Shown here: positions 1 to 5,039 of the stretch, piece by piece
Numbering within the stretch: position 1 is the first letter of the stretch
How the letters are laid out: the number at the start of each line of letters is the position of its first letter
Assembly: GCA_947085305.1 (NCBI GenBank)
Contig: CAMTVV010000088.1
Location: forward strand, 1 to 8,373
DNA from: JAMCQB01 sp947085305
Lineage (GTDB): Bacteria; Nitrospirota; Thermodesulfovibrionia; Thermodesulfovibrionales; UBA9159
Direction of reading: 5' to 3'
DNA: 8,373 bases
The notes under the pieces: model-generated
What the model saw: the letters and a program-made list of their open reading frames with translations, nothing else
What the model was told of the DNA's origin: nothing
Database searches by the model: none
Made by a program: the position numbers and the translations under genes

Positions 1-2
1 GA

Positions 3-407
3 AAAATAGGCTTTGTATTCCAGCAGTTCTATCTCATGCCGGGCCTTTCGGTATTCGAAAATGTGTCGCTGCCCAGGATCTTCAGCAAGCAAAAGACAGA
101 CCGCGAAAAGATTACTGAACTCATCAGTATGGTTGGGCTCAAAGACAGGATAGGGCATACCCCGAACCAGTTGAGCGGCGGCGAGATGCAGCGCGTTGCC
201 ATTGCGCGCGCGCTCGTAAATGACCCTGAGCTCGTGCTTGCGGATGAACCTACCGGCAACCTTGACTCAGAAAACAGTGACAGGATATTCGAGCTGCTCA
301 AGTCGCTTCATGACGCGGGATATACGATAGTCATGGTCACCCACAACAAGGACCTGGCCTCCCGCGCAGACAGGATCATTACGCTCAAAGACGGCAGGAT
401 TCAGTAA
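3..407 (+). CDS. ABC transporter ATP-binding protein, LolD/MacB type (5' partial)
   Basis: This is the C-terminal 134 residues of an ABC ATPase whose start lies before the window; the frame is open from base 3 to the TAA at 405-407. The visible motifs run in order. The Q-loop is FVFQQFYLMP near residues 4-13, followed by the typical ENVSLP stretch. The ABC signature is LSGGEMQRVAIARAL at 57-71. Walker B with its D-loop is LVLADEPTGNLD at 77-88, and the switch histidine is in VTHN at 112-115. The Walker A region is missing because of the window edge. The ENV.LP and LADEPTGNLD wording is typical of the LolD/MacB/FtsE-like group, which powers lipoprotein release or MacB-type export from the inner membrane. 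The partner permease is not visible and would lie upstream. LolD cannot be told from a MacB-type ATPase on this fragment, so no symbol is given. Confidence 0.93.
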   Translation, partial: KIGFVFQQFYLMPGLSVFENVSLPRIFSKQKTDREKITELISMVGLKDRIGHTPNQLSGGEMQRVAIARALVNDPELVLADEPTGNLDSENSDRIFELLKSLHDAGYTIVMVTHNKDLASRADRIITLKDGRIQ

Positions 408-465
408 CTTCTTTAACTTTCTCCGCGGCCTCTGTGGTCAGGACTTTTGCGAGAGCCTTCTGTGA

Positions 466-816
466 TTATATATTTACTTTAGTAAGGGGCTTTTTCCTGC
501 CGTCAAGGAGATGAAAAAGTGCAAGGACAGGGTGGCGGAAGGTCATGCGCGGGCCGGAGTAACGCATCACTGTTTTCACTTTCTCCAGCATGGAAGGTTT
601 GTAGCAGTGCACCCGGCAGTTGGCGCACGTGGTCTTTTTCTCCTGGAAGGGACACTTGTTGAGGCGCAGTTCTGCATAGTCGAAGAGTTCGCTGCAGTCC
701 GGACAGAGCTTGCCCTTTGTCACATGACGGCCGTGATGGTCACGGCAGTACAGATGAACCATGGCATGGATCGTTCTGCTTTCCCTTGCCATCCTTGGGT
801 GTCTCTGTTTTATCAC
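466..816 (-). CDS. ygbA: YgbA-type 'nitrous oxide-stimulated promoter' family protein
   Basis: The product is a small cysteine-rich protein with the conserved pattern of the YgbA family (PF11756-type), known in E. coli as an NsrR-controlled nitrosative-stress gene of poorly defined function. With the GTG at 816 as start it has 116 residues, close to my recollection of about 117 for E. coli YgbA. Visible motifs are RESRTI, then YCRDHH with C24, then CPDC at 38-41, CP at 55-56, CANCRVHCY spanning C64, C67 and C71, then YSGPRM and a C-terminal HP...FHLL. The seven cysteines suggest metal binding or a redox role (inference). The frame stays open up to an ATG at 912, but that ATG and another at 873 lack a ribosome binding site. 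The GTG has AGAGGT at 821-826 just before it. The ATG at 912 also lies inside a perfect palindrome that looks like an operator. It converges with the ABC gene across 58 bp. Confidence 0.85.
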   Translation of the reverse strand: MIKQRHPRMARESRTIHAMVHLYCRDHHGRHVTKGKLCPDCSELFDYAELRLNKCPFQEKKTTCANCRVHCYKPSMLEKVKTVMRYSGPRMTFRHPVLALFHLLDGRKKPLTKVNI

Positions 817-908
817 CGATACCTCTTGCGCCGCCTGTTCAGCCTTGCTAATGCCTTCTGTTGTGCCGGTCATCGCAATAATAGAATGCCGGATGCGGCA
901 GATATGAA

Positions 909-926
909 CCATGATCTAAATCATGG
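909..926 (-). promoter_or_regulatory. FNR/DNR-like operator upstream of ygbA
   Basis: CCATGAT-CTAA-ATCATGG is a perfect 7-bp inverted repeat with a 4-bp spacer. Its core TGAT-N4-ATCA matches the layout of CRP/FNR-family boxes (TTGAT-N4-ATCAA) bound by FNR, ANR, DNR and NNR. On the minus strand a TATTAT at 883-878 lies about 37 bp downstream of the centre, and a weaker CATTCT at 888-883 lies about 32 bp downstream. Both are near the spacing of class II activation. The match to a family linked to nitric-oxide stress makes activation by an oxygen- or NO-sensing FNR-type regulator plausible, but this is inferred from the site alone. Confidence 0.5.
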
Positions 927-1012
927 CGGGATGATCCACACCGCCGCTCCATATTCTTCGCCGTGAATTACTATGTTCCTTGAGGGTGTGCGACAAATTT
1001 ATGGGTAAACCC

Positions 1013-1046
1013 CGTTAGAAATTCCAGCGGGGCATTATTTCTAACG
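1013..1046. repeat. 10-bp stem-loop inside the MITE-like element
   Basis: CGTTAGAAAT (1013-1022) is perfectly complementary to ATTTCTAACG (1037-1046), with a 14-nt loop containing AGCGGGG. It sits just inside the left terminal repeat and has no counterpart on the right side, so it may be a separate repeat that landed in the element. Confidence 0.55.
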
Positions 1047-1070
1047 TGGTAAAGGCACATTGCTATCAAT

Positions 1071-1231
1071 ATTCCCCCTTTGGCAAAGGGGGATGAAGGG
1101 GGATTTTATGGCAGTAAGGGCGACCACATAGGGTCGCCCCTACAGACGTTATTTTCTCTTGTAGGGGCAGCCCTGTGTGGCTGCCCTGCTTAAAATCTCC
1201 CCACGCCCCTCTTTTCCAAAGAGGGGTTTTC
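1071..1231. repeat. Inverted pair of C-rich hairpin repeats (outer pair)
   Basis: The left copy (about 1071-1107) has a 9-bp stem TCCCCCTTT/AAAGGGGGA at 1073-1081 and 1085-1093 with a 3-nt loop, then TGAAGGGGGATTTT. The right copy (about 1191-1231) has the same plan inverted: AAAATC, a C-rich spacer, then the stem CCCCTCTTT/AAAGAGGGG at 1206-1214 and 1218-1226, again with a 3-nt loop. The same architecture recurs between hemW and the methyltransferase gene, so this is a dispersed family in this genome. Confidence 0.6.
1118..1186. repeat. Inverted pair of GTAGGGGC hairpin repeats (inner pair)
   Basis: The copy at 1118-1143, read on the minus strand, matches the copy at 1161-1186 at 21 of 26 positions, starting with GTAGGGGC. 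Each forms its own 8-bp hairpin: GGGCGACC/GGTCGCCC (1118-1125, 1132-1139) and GGGCAGCC/GGCTGCCC (1165-1172, 1179-1186). The stem differences GA:TC against AG:CT are compensatory, so pairing is kept while sequence changes. Similar GTAGGGGC...GCCC repeats are scattered through many bacterial genomes (general knowledge). Confidence 0.6.
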
Positions 1232-1275
1232 AAAATACCAACAAATTTGTCGCAGACCCGTTCCCTGAGCCTTTC

Positions 1276-1305
1276 TTGACAGGAAGCGTGTGAATTTGTT
1301 AGATT
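1276..1305 (+). promoter_or_regulatory. Sigma70-like promoter candidate for the 51-residue gene
   Basis: A perfect -35 hexamer TTGACA at 1276-1281 is followed after 18 bp by TAGATT at 1300-1305 (4 of 6 matches to TATAAT). It begins only 8 bp after the right-hand target duplication of the MITE-like element. Transcription from here would give a leader of roughly 140 nt, including the foldable region, before the start codon at 1456. Confidence 0.4.
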
Positions 1306-1318
1306 ATCAAGTTTTGTG

Positions 1319-1420
1319 AAATTTCCGCTCTTGTGGTGTTCGCCCGCAGTGGCTGTGCCGATCAAGAAGAGGAACGCGGACAGGGAAACTGCGTGTCCGG
1401 CAAAGGTGAGCGGGAAATTT
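1319..1420 (+). ncRNA. Possible structured leader RNA (cis-regulatory candidate)
   Basis: The arms AAATTTCCGCTC (1319-1330) and GAGCGGGAAATTT (1408-1420) pair over 12 bp with a single bulged G and close a domain of 77 nt. Inside, CGGACA (1377-1382) pairs with TGTCCG (1394-1399) around an 11-nt loop containing GGGAAAC. The domain ends 20 nt before the Shine-Dalgarno of the small downstream gene. This is the usual position for a riboswitch or leader element, but it matches no riboswitch class I know. A chance fold is possible. Confidence 0.3.
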
Positions 1421-1455
1421 CCTGAGGATTCTGCAATATGAAAGGAGGATACAGA

Positions 1456-1611
1456 ATGGCAGAGGTAAAGAAGTCAAAGACCGACGTGGCAGCGCGTATG
1501 GAGTCGAAGAACAAGGCGCAGTTCTGCTGCAACTGCGGAAGAAAGGTCGAGGTTGTTCTGGCCGTCTCATCCAACGGGAAGAAGAGAATGAGACGCCTGT
1601 GCTGCGAGTAA
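1456..1611 (+). CDS. Small Cys-rich (zinc-ribbon-like) hypothetical protein, 51 aa
   Basis: An ATG at 1456 opens a 51-codon frame ending in TAA at 1609-1611. The start is supported by a near-ideal Shine-Dalgarno, AAAGGAGG at 1441-1448, 7 nt before the ATG. The N-terminal 22 residues are lysine-rich and look helical (MAEVKKSKTDVAARMESKNK). Then comes a cysteine cluster FCCNCGRK (C24, C25, C27), a short strand VEVVLAV, a basic turn NGKKRMRR, and a terminal LCCE with C49 and C50. A CxxC knuckle paired with a second Cys pair is the plan of a zinc ribbon, so metal binding is likely (inference). No membrane segment or signal peptide is visible. I do not recognise the family and assign no function. 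The gene has its own promoter candidate and leader, and a strong hairpin follows it, so it looks monocistronic. Its short length makes it easy for gene callers to miss. Confidence 0.72.
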   Translation: MAEVKKSKTDVAARMESKNKAQFCCNCGRKVEVVLAVSSNGKKRMRRLCCE

Positions 1612-1617
1612 TCCACC

Positions 1618-1655
1618 GTCTCCTGCGGCATTGCTGATGTTTTGCCGCAGGAGAC
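1618..1655. terminator. Strong hairpin between convergent genes
   Basis: GTCTCCTGCGGCA (1618-1630) and TGCCGCAGGAGAC (1643-1655) form a perfect 13-bp stem with a 12-nt loop, 7 bp after the stop of the small Cys-rich gene and 48 bp from the end of mazG. Neither strand has a T-run after the stem, so it is not a textbook intrinsic terminator. It may end or protect transcripts arriving from both sides. Confidence 0.5.
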
Positions 1656-1703
1656 ACTTCACCGCTGTCCTCTCAGCATTCATGCGGCAATGAGAAGTGC
1701 TTC

Positions 1704-2477
1704 TTACTCTTTCCCCTTTGCCTCGTCCCACAGAGCGTCCAGCTCCTCAAGGGACATCCCGGAAAGACGCCTGCCTGATTCCGCAGCCTTCATCTCTATG
1801 TAACGGAACCTGGAAATGAATTTACTGATGGTTTTTCGCAGCGCGTCCTCAGGGTTCACTCCCACAAACCGGGAGATGTTTACAAGGGCAAAAAAGACGT
1901 CTCCCAGCTCATCCTCGAGCTCCTGACGGTCTTTCCTTTTCAGGGCTTTTCTGAACTCCCCTATTTCCTCATCAAGTTTCTCGAGCACATCATCCACCTG
2001 CTTCCAGTCAAACCCCACCCGGGAGGCCCTTGCCTGAATGCGGTGCGCCCTCAAAAGGGAAGGAAGTTCCCTGGGGATGCCTTCAAGAATTGACTCCCTG
2101 CTCTTCCCTTCTTCTCTCTTCTTCTCCTCCCACTGTTTAAGCACCTCCTCAGAGGTTTCATAAGTCGCTTCTCCGAAGACATGGGGATGCCTGCTGATCA
2201 TCTTTTCCGAAATTTTCCGGACCACGTCACTGAGGTCGAATTCTTTCCGTTCCTCTGCGATCCGGCAATGGAAGATGATCTGAAAGAGGAGGTCGCCCAG
2301 TTCTTCCTTTATCTTTTCAGGATTCCCTTCATCAATGGCCTCAAGGACCTCATAGGTCTCTTCTACAAGAAAGGGCTTAAGGGACTCCCTCGTCTGTTCC
2401 TTGTCCCATGGGCAGCCCTTTTCCCCGCGCAGCGCGGACATGATATCGATCAGTTTTTCGAATTCGCTCTTTGACAT
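1704..2477 (-). CDS. mazG: Nucleoside triphosphate pyrophosphohydrolase MazG
   Basis: MazG hydrolyses nucleoside triphosphates to monophosphates and pyrophosphate, clearing damaged nucleotides and, in E. coli, lowering ppGpp. The product has 257 residues, about the normal length, with two tandem MazG domains. The N-terminal domain shows GCPWDKEQT (21-29), the metal-binding E39-E40-x-x-E43 and EELGD ending at D62, then HPHVFG (98-103) and the QWEEKK linker (116-120 region). The C-terminal domain shows RAHRIQ.RASRVGFDW (about 143-158), E170-E171-x-x-E174 and DELGD (189-193). All expected acidic ligands are present. The ATG at 2477 starts at MSKSEFEKL, just before the conserved domain. A longer frame to 2549 would add 24 residues without similarity and overlap the divergent hemW start. 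No clear Shine-Dalgarno precedes the ATG. Confidence 0.96.
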   Translation of the reverse strand: MSKSEFEKLIDIMSALRGEKGCPWDKEQTRESLKPFLVEETYEVLEAIDEGNPEKIKEELGDLLFQIIFHCRIAEERKEFDLSDVVRKISEKMISRHPHVFGEATYETSEEVLKQWEEKKREEGKSRESILEGIPRELPSLLRAHRIQARASRVGFDWKQVDDVLEKLDEEIGEFRKALKRKDRQELEDELGDVFFALVNISRFVGVNPEDALRKTISKFISRFRYIEMKAAESGRRLSGMSLEELDALWDEAKGKE

Positions 2478-2487
2478 TATCGAAGTA

Positions 2488-2493
2488 TATAAT
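2488..2493 (+). promoter_or_regulatory. -10 box candidate for hemW in the mazG/hemW divergent gap
   Basis: A perfect TATAAT lies 32 bp before the hemW ATG. A TTGACA at 2471-2476 is only 11 bp upstream, too close to serve as its -35, and no good -35 is seen at 16-18 bp. On the opposite strand the same AT-rich patch could supply the mazG -10 (TATTAT). Both genes therefore seem to share a 48-bp promoter region. Confidence 0.35.
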
Positions 2494-2525
2494 AGGGGGA
2501 GATGAAAGGTAAATAAAGCCTTGCG

Positions 2526-3653
2526 ATGATTAATTCCCTTTACATCCACATCCCCTTCTGCATAAAGAAATGCATCTATTGTGATTTTTTATCCCTCCCC
2601 TATGACGAAGACCTTGCCCTGAAATATATCTCAGCAGTGGTTCATGAACTCGAGCTCAGGAAAGAGACAGCCGGTGAATTAAAGACGGTCTATATTGGGG
2701 GCGGCACGCCCACAACCGTGCCAGCTTTGTCGCTCATAAGACTGCTGAGAAAGATAAAGGATTCCTTCACAGTATCTCCAGATGCTGAAATAACCATTGA
2801 GGCGAATCCCGGAACCATTGATAAGGAGAAGGCCCGCGCGCTTTCTGATGCGGGGGTGAACAGGTTCAGCCTCGGCGTCCAATCATTTCATGACAATGAA
2901 TTGAAACTCCTCGGCAGGATACATGGATTCGATGACGTGATAAAGGCCGTGGCTGCGATACGCTACTCGGATGCCGCAAACATGTCAATTGACCTTATCT
3001 ATGGCATACCTGGTCAGTCGCCGGCCGAATGGGCTCAGAATACGGCAACTGCGATGGAATTATCTCCTGAACATATCTCTGCATATGAACTCACCCCGGA
3101 GAAGGGCGCTCTGTTATACGAAGCAATCACGAGGAGAGAACTTGAGAAACCTCCCGAGGATCTGATCCTTGAAATGTATTACCACGCAATCGACAGGTTT
3201 GCAGAGGCCGGATACAGGCGCTATGAAATATCAAACTTTGCAAAACCGGGTTCAGAATGCAGGCACAACCTGAATTACTGGAACAGGGGACAGTATATCG
3301 GCCTCGGCGCAGGCGCCTACAGTTTCATCGGAGACAGAAGGATAAGAAACACAAATGATATCGGGCGATATATCGGGGTTTTGCAGACAGGTAATCTTGC
3401 TGTCGAAGAGAGTGTGGAAATTTCCTGCGAGGAGGCTATGCGGGAATTCATTCTCCTCGGACTGAGAAAAACAGAAGGGTTGAACATCAGTGAGTTCAGG
3501 GATGACCTGGGGCTCGACCTCGAGCCGGCAGCGGTGGAACTGGTCGCCGGCCGGCTCCTTGAATCTTCCGGAGGATACCTCAGGCTGACACGGGAAGGCA
3601 TCGTTGTATCCAATACGGTGATTACGAATCTATTTCAAAAGTTGACGCTGTAA
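2526..3653 (+). CDS. hemW: Radical SAM heme chaperone HemW (HemN-like)
   Basis: HemW is a cytoplasmic or membrane-associated radical-SAM protein that binds heme and is thought to insert it into respiratory enzymes; it is often annotated as oxygen-independent coproporphyrinogen III oxidase. The protein has 375 residues, normal for HemW. The iron-sulfur motif is PFCIKKCIYCDF with C12, C16 and C19 (CX3CX2C). The final CDF and the lack of the HemN N-terminal extension favour HemW over true HemN. Further motifs are YIGGGTPT (56-63), IEANPGT (91-97), FSLGVQSF (114-121), DLIYGIPGQ (156-164), RYEISNFAKPG (232-242), CRHNLNYW (245-252) and GLGAGAYSF (259-267). The ATG at 2526 puts the [4Fe-4S] motif at residue 12, as expected; only a weak AAAGG lies well upstream. 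It is divergent from mazG and convergent with the methyltransferase gene. Confidence 0.95.
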   Translation: MINSLYIHIPFCIKKCIYCDFLSLPYDEDLALKYISAVVHELELRKETAGELKTVYIGGGTPTTVPALSLIRLLRKIKDSFTVSPDAEITIEANPGTIDKEKARALSDAGVNRFSLGVQSFHDNELKLLGRIHGFDDVIKAVAAIRYSDAANMSIDLIYGIPGQSPAEWAQNTATAMELSPEHISAYELTPEKGALLYEAITRRELEKPPEDLILEMYYHAIDRFAEAGYRRYEISNFAKPGSECRHNLNYWNRGQYIGLGAGAYSFIGDRRIRNTNDIGRYIGVLQTGNLAVEESVEISCEEAMREFILLGLRKTEGLNISEFRDDLGLDLEPAAVELVAGRLLESSGGYLRLTREGIVVSNTVITNLFQKLTL

Positions 3654-3659
3654 AGCCCC

Positions 3660-3741
3660 CTCACCCTCGCCCTCTCCCGCCAGGGGAGAGGGGTATATTT
3701 ATTCCCCTCCCTTGAGGGGAGGGGATGAAGGGGAGGGTGAT
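3660..3741. repeat. Two GC-rich repeat hairpins between convergent genes
   Basis: The first hairpin is CCCTCTCCC/GGGAGAGGG (3670-3678, 3684-3692) and the second TCCCCTCCC/GGGAGGGGA (3703-3711, 3717-3725), each a 9-bp stem with a 5-nt loop. The second is followed by TGAAGGGG...GATTT, as in the repeat at 1071-1107. The first is preceded by CCCCCTCACCCTCGCC, which resembles the inverse of that tail, so the pair is again arranged head to head. Lying just past the hemW stop (3653) and before the methyltransferase stop (3778), they may act as a two-way terminator, although no T-run follows. Confidence 0.6.
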
Positions 3742-3777
3742 TTATGTGGCTTTACTAATGACCGGATTAGTAACAGA

Positions 3778-4947
3778 TCAGATTATCTCCAGAAACGCAC
3801 ACTTGAGATATTCAGTCTCGGGCATGGAAAGCAGGACTGGATGGTCTTTTGCCTGGGAGCGCAGCTCTATGAGCCTCACCTGCCTGCCCGCATCCCGCGC
3901 CGCCGAACGCAGCATCTCCACGAACATCTCCTTGTTGATATGATAGGAACATGATGATGCGGCAAGGAGGCCGCCTTTCCCGAGCAGCTGCATCGCGCGG
4001 GCATTTATCTCCCTGTACGCCCGCAGCCCTTCCTTCACCCTTGTTCCGGACTTCACAAAAGCAGGGGGGTCGAGGACGATAAAATCATACACGCTTCCCC
4101 GCGCTAGCTCCTCTTTCAGAAATGCAAAGACATCCGCCCTCTTAAAGACAGACCGTTCTGAAAGACCATTCACGGCAGCATTTCTCTGAGCCGTTGCGAT
4201 GGCGCTTTCAGACTCATCAACACCTGTCACCTCTGCGCCATTATATGCAAGATGGAGACTCCAGGCGCCGGTGTAACAGAAGAGGTCAAGCCCTTTTCCG
4301 GACTTCACAAGCCGGCTGAAAGCGACCCTGTTCTCCCTCTGGTCGAGGAAGAACCCGGTCTTCTGTCCCCTCAGGGGATCGACTTCAAAAAGCAGGGAGG
4401 CCTCGCGGAACACAGGAAGCTTGTCCAGAGCGCCTTTGACCACGGCCTTCTCCTGCCTGAGGCCCTCAAGGAGGCGCGCCGAACTGTCATTGCGAAGAAC
4501 GATCACCGAAGGAGACAGGATTTCATCAAGAGCTTCAATGATGGTCCGGGCCCGGACATCCATGCCCAGGGTAAGAATCTGGACCGAAAGGCAGTCATCA
4601 TATTTATCCACGATGAGACCGGGCAGGAAATCTCCCTCGCTGAAGACCACCCTGCAGGAGTTCATGTCCTCCAGAAACCGTTTTCTATGTTCTACGGCGT
4701 CAAGGATCCTCTTTTTGAAAAATTGGGGAGTGAGCTCCTCCCTCTGCCGGGTGAGAATCCTGACTGCGATAAGCGAGCGGGAATTGATATAACCGACCCC
4801 GAGAAAGGCATCTTTTCGGTCCCGCAGCTCCACAAGGGAGCCGGGTTCAAACCCCTTCGGGCTTTCTGCAAGCTCATTGGAAAATACCCAGAGATGGCCT
4901 GCGCGTATCCTCGATGTGCGGCTCAGACGGACGACTTCCATCGGCAT
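3778..4947 (-). CDS. rlmI: SAM-dependent rRNA methyltransferase, RlmI/RlmK (YccW) family
   Basis: The protein has 389 residues, close to E. coli RlmI (m5C1962 of 23S rRNA). An N-terminal PUA-like RNA-binding domain covers about residues 1-75, including RAGHLWVFSNEL (15-26) and GSLVEL.D...FLGVGYIN (36-55). A linker domain contains LPGLIVDKYDD (108-118). The Rossmann methyltransferase domain follows: QKTGFFLDQR (195-204), SAM motif I LDLFCYTGAWS (220-230), the acidic residue after strand 2 in VTGVDES (D244), motif IV VLDPPAF (291-297) and motif VI ASSCS with C333. This set is diagnostic of the RlmI/RlmK N-terminal family. Whether the target is C1962 here is inferred. The ATG at 4947 is used, with a second ATG two codons later; neither has a visible Shine-Dalgarno. 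It is divergent from the tetR-type gene across 92 bp. Confidence 0.93.
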   Translation of the reverse strand: MPMEVVRLSRTSRIRAGHLWVFSNELAESPKGFEPGSLVELRDRKDAFLGVGYINSRSLIAVRILTRQREELTPQFFKKRILDAVEHRKRFLEDMNSCRVVFSEGDFLPGLIVDKYDDCLSVQILTLGMDVRARTIIEALDEILSPSVIVLRNDSSARLLEGLRQEKAVVKGALDKLPVFREASLLFEVDPLRGQKTGFFLDQRENRVAFSRLVKSGKGLDLFCYTGAWSLHLAYNGAEVTGVDESESAIATAQRNAAVNGLSERSVFKRADVFAFLKEELARGSVYDFIVLDPPAFVKSGTRVKEGLRAYREINARAMQLLGKGGLLAASSCSYHINKEMFVEMLRSAARDAGRQVRLIELRSQAKDHPVLLSMPETEYLKCAFLEII

Positions 4948-4980
4948 AATAATGCGCCATATGTATCATAAATTGCAAAC

Positions 4981-4991
4981 GGAGCAGCTCC
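4981..4991. promoter_or_regulatory. Short perfect inverted repeat next to the tetR-type promoter
   Basis: GGAGC-A-GCTCC is a perfect 5-bp inverted repeat around one base, directly touching the -35 box candidate TTGACT in the divergent gap. It could be an operator half or a chance palindrome; nothing else supports it. Confidence 0.25.
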
Positions 4992-5035
4992 TTGACTTTT
5001 ATGAGCGCGACCGGTTAATGTAAGTGAGCGCTAAC
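4992..5035 (+). promoter_or_regulatory. Promoter and operator candidate for the tetR-type gene
   Basis: TTGACT (4992-4997) and GTTAAT (5014-5019) are separated by 16 bp and resemble a sigma70 promoter. Overlapping the predicted transcript start, GTGAGCGCTAAC (5024-5035) is a 12-bp near-palindrome (10 of 12 positions symmetric). Its TGAGCGC half also occurs at 5002-5008, 23 bp earlier, inside the promoter spacer. Such placement is typical of TetR-family autorepression, but binding is inferred only. Confidence 0.4.
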
Positions 5036-5039
5036 AAAC

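Larger units (their letters stand above)
984..1259 (+). mobile_element. MITE-like non-coding element with terminal inverted repeats
   Basis: The ends at 984-1007 and 1236-1259 are 24-bp inverted repeats matching at 21 of 24 positions; both contain TGCGACAAATTT, and GGGT forms the outer tip. Directly outside, GTTCCTTGA (975-983) and GTTCCCTGA (1260-1268) form a 9-bp direct repeat with one mismatch, the expected footprint of a target site duplication. The 276 bp between contain no plausible gene, so any transposase would act in trans. The interior is a series of hairpins arranged as a nested palindrome around base 1150. The parent IS family cannot be named from this copy; 8-9 bp duplications fit several families. 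Confidence 0.6.
817..1455. other. Gene-poor stretch between ygbA and the 51-residue gene
   Basis: No convincing protein-coding gene lies here. In order it holds the ygbA promoter and palindrome, about 50 bp with nothing recognisable (927-974), a MITE-like repeat element (984-1259) with target duplications on both sides, a sigma70-like promoter candidate (1276-1305), and a foldable leader (1319-1420) before the Shine-Dalgarno sequence at 1441. Frames open on the minus strand across the repeats read through palindromic DNA and have no ribosome binding site. Confidence 0.7.

Noticed and set aside
511..966. 151-codon plus-strand open frame opposite the ygbA-type gene
   Set aside because: It is antisense to a gene with clear family motifs, has no ribosome binding site and encodes no recognisable domain.
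1071..1231. CRISPR array
   Set aside because: Repeats are inverted, of two kinds and without equal spacers; no cas genes nearby.
1066..1365. 99-codon minus-strand open frame
   Set aside because: It reads through the palindromic repeats and promoter region; its protein is just translated repeat.
1319..1420. Known riboswitch (cobalamin, cyclic-di-GMP, fluoride, THF)
   Set aside because: I compared the conserved cores from memory and none fits, so only a generic structured leader is reported.
1316..1441. GTG-started 41-codon upstream frame overlapping the Shine-Dalgarno of the 51-aa gene
   Set aside because: No ribosome binding site, and it follows the arms of the leader stem; translational coupling is possible but unsupported.
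1307..1657. Minus-strand open frames opposite the small Cys-rich gene
   Set aside because: Low-complexity Ser/Arg/Cys-rich products with no Shine-Dalgarno; the plus-strand gene explains this region.
2478..2549. N-terminal extension of MazG
   Set aside because: It overlaps the hemW start, lacks family similarity, and the internal ATG at 2477 gives normal length.
4252..4971. 239-codon plus-strand open frame opposite the rlmI-type gene
   Set aside because: Shadow of a well-supported methyltransferase; no domain features or ribosome binding site.
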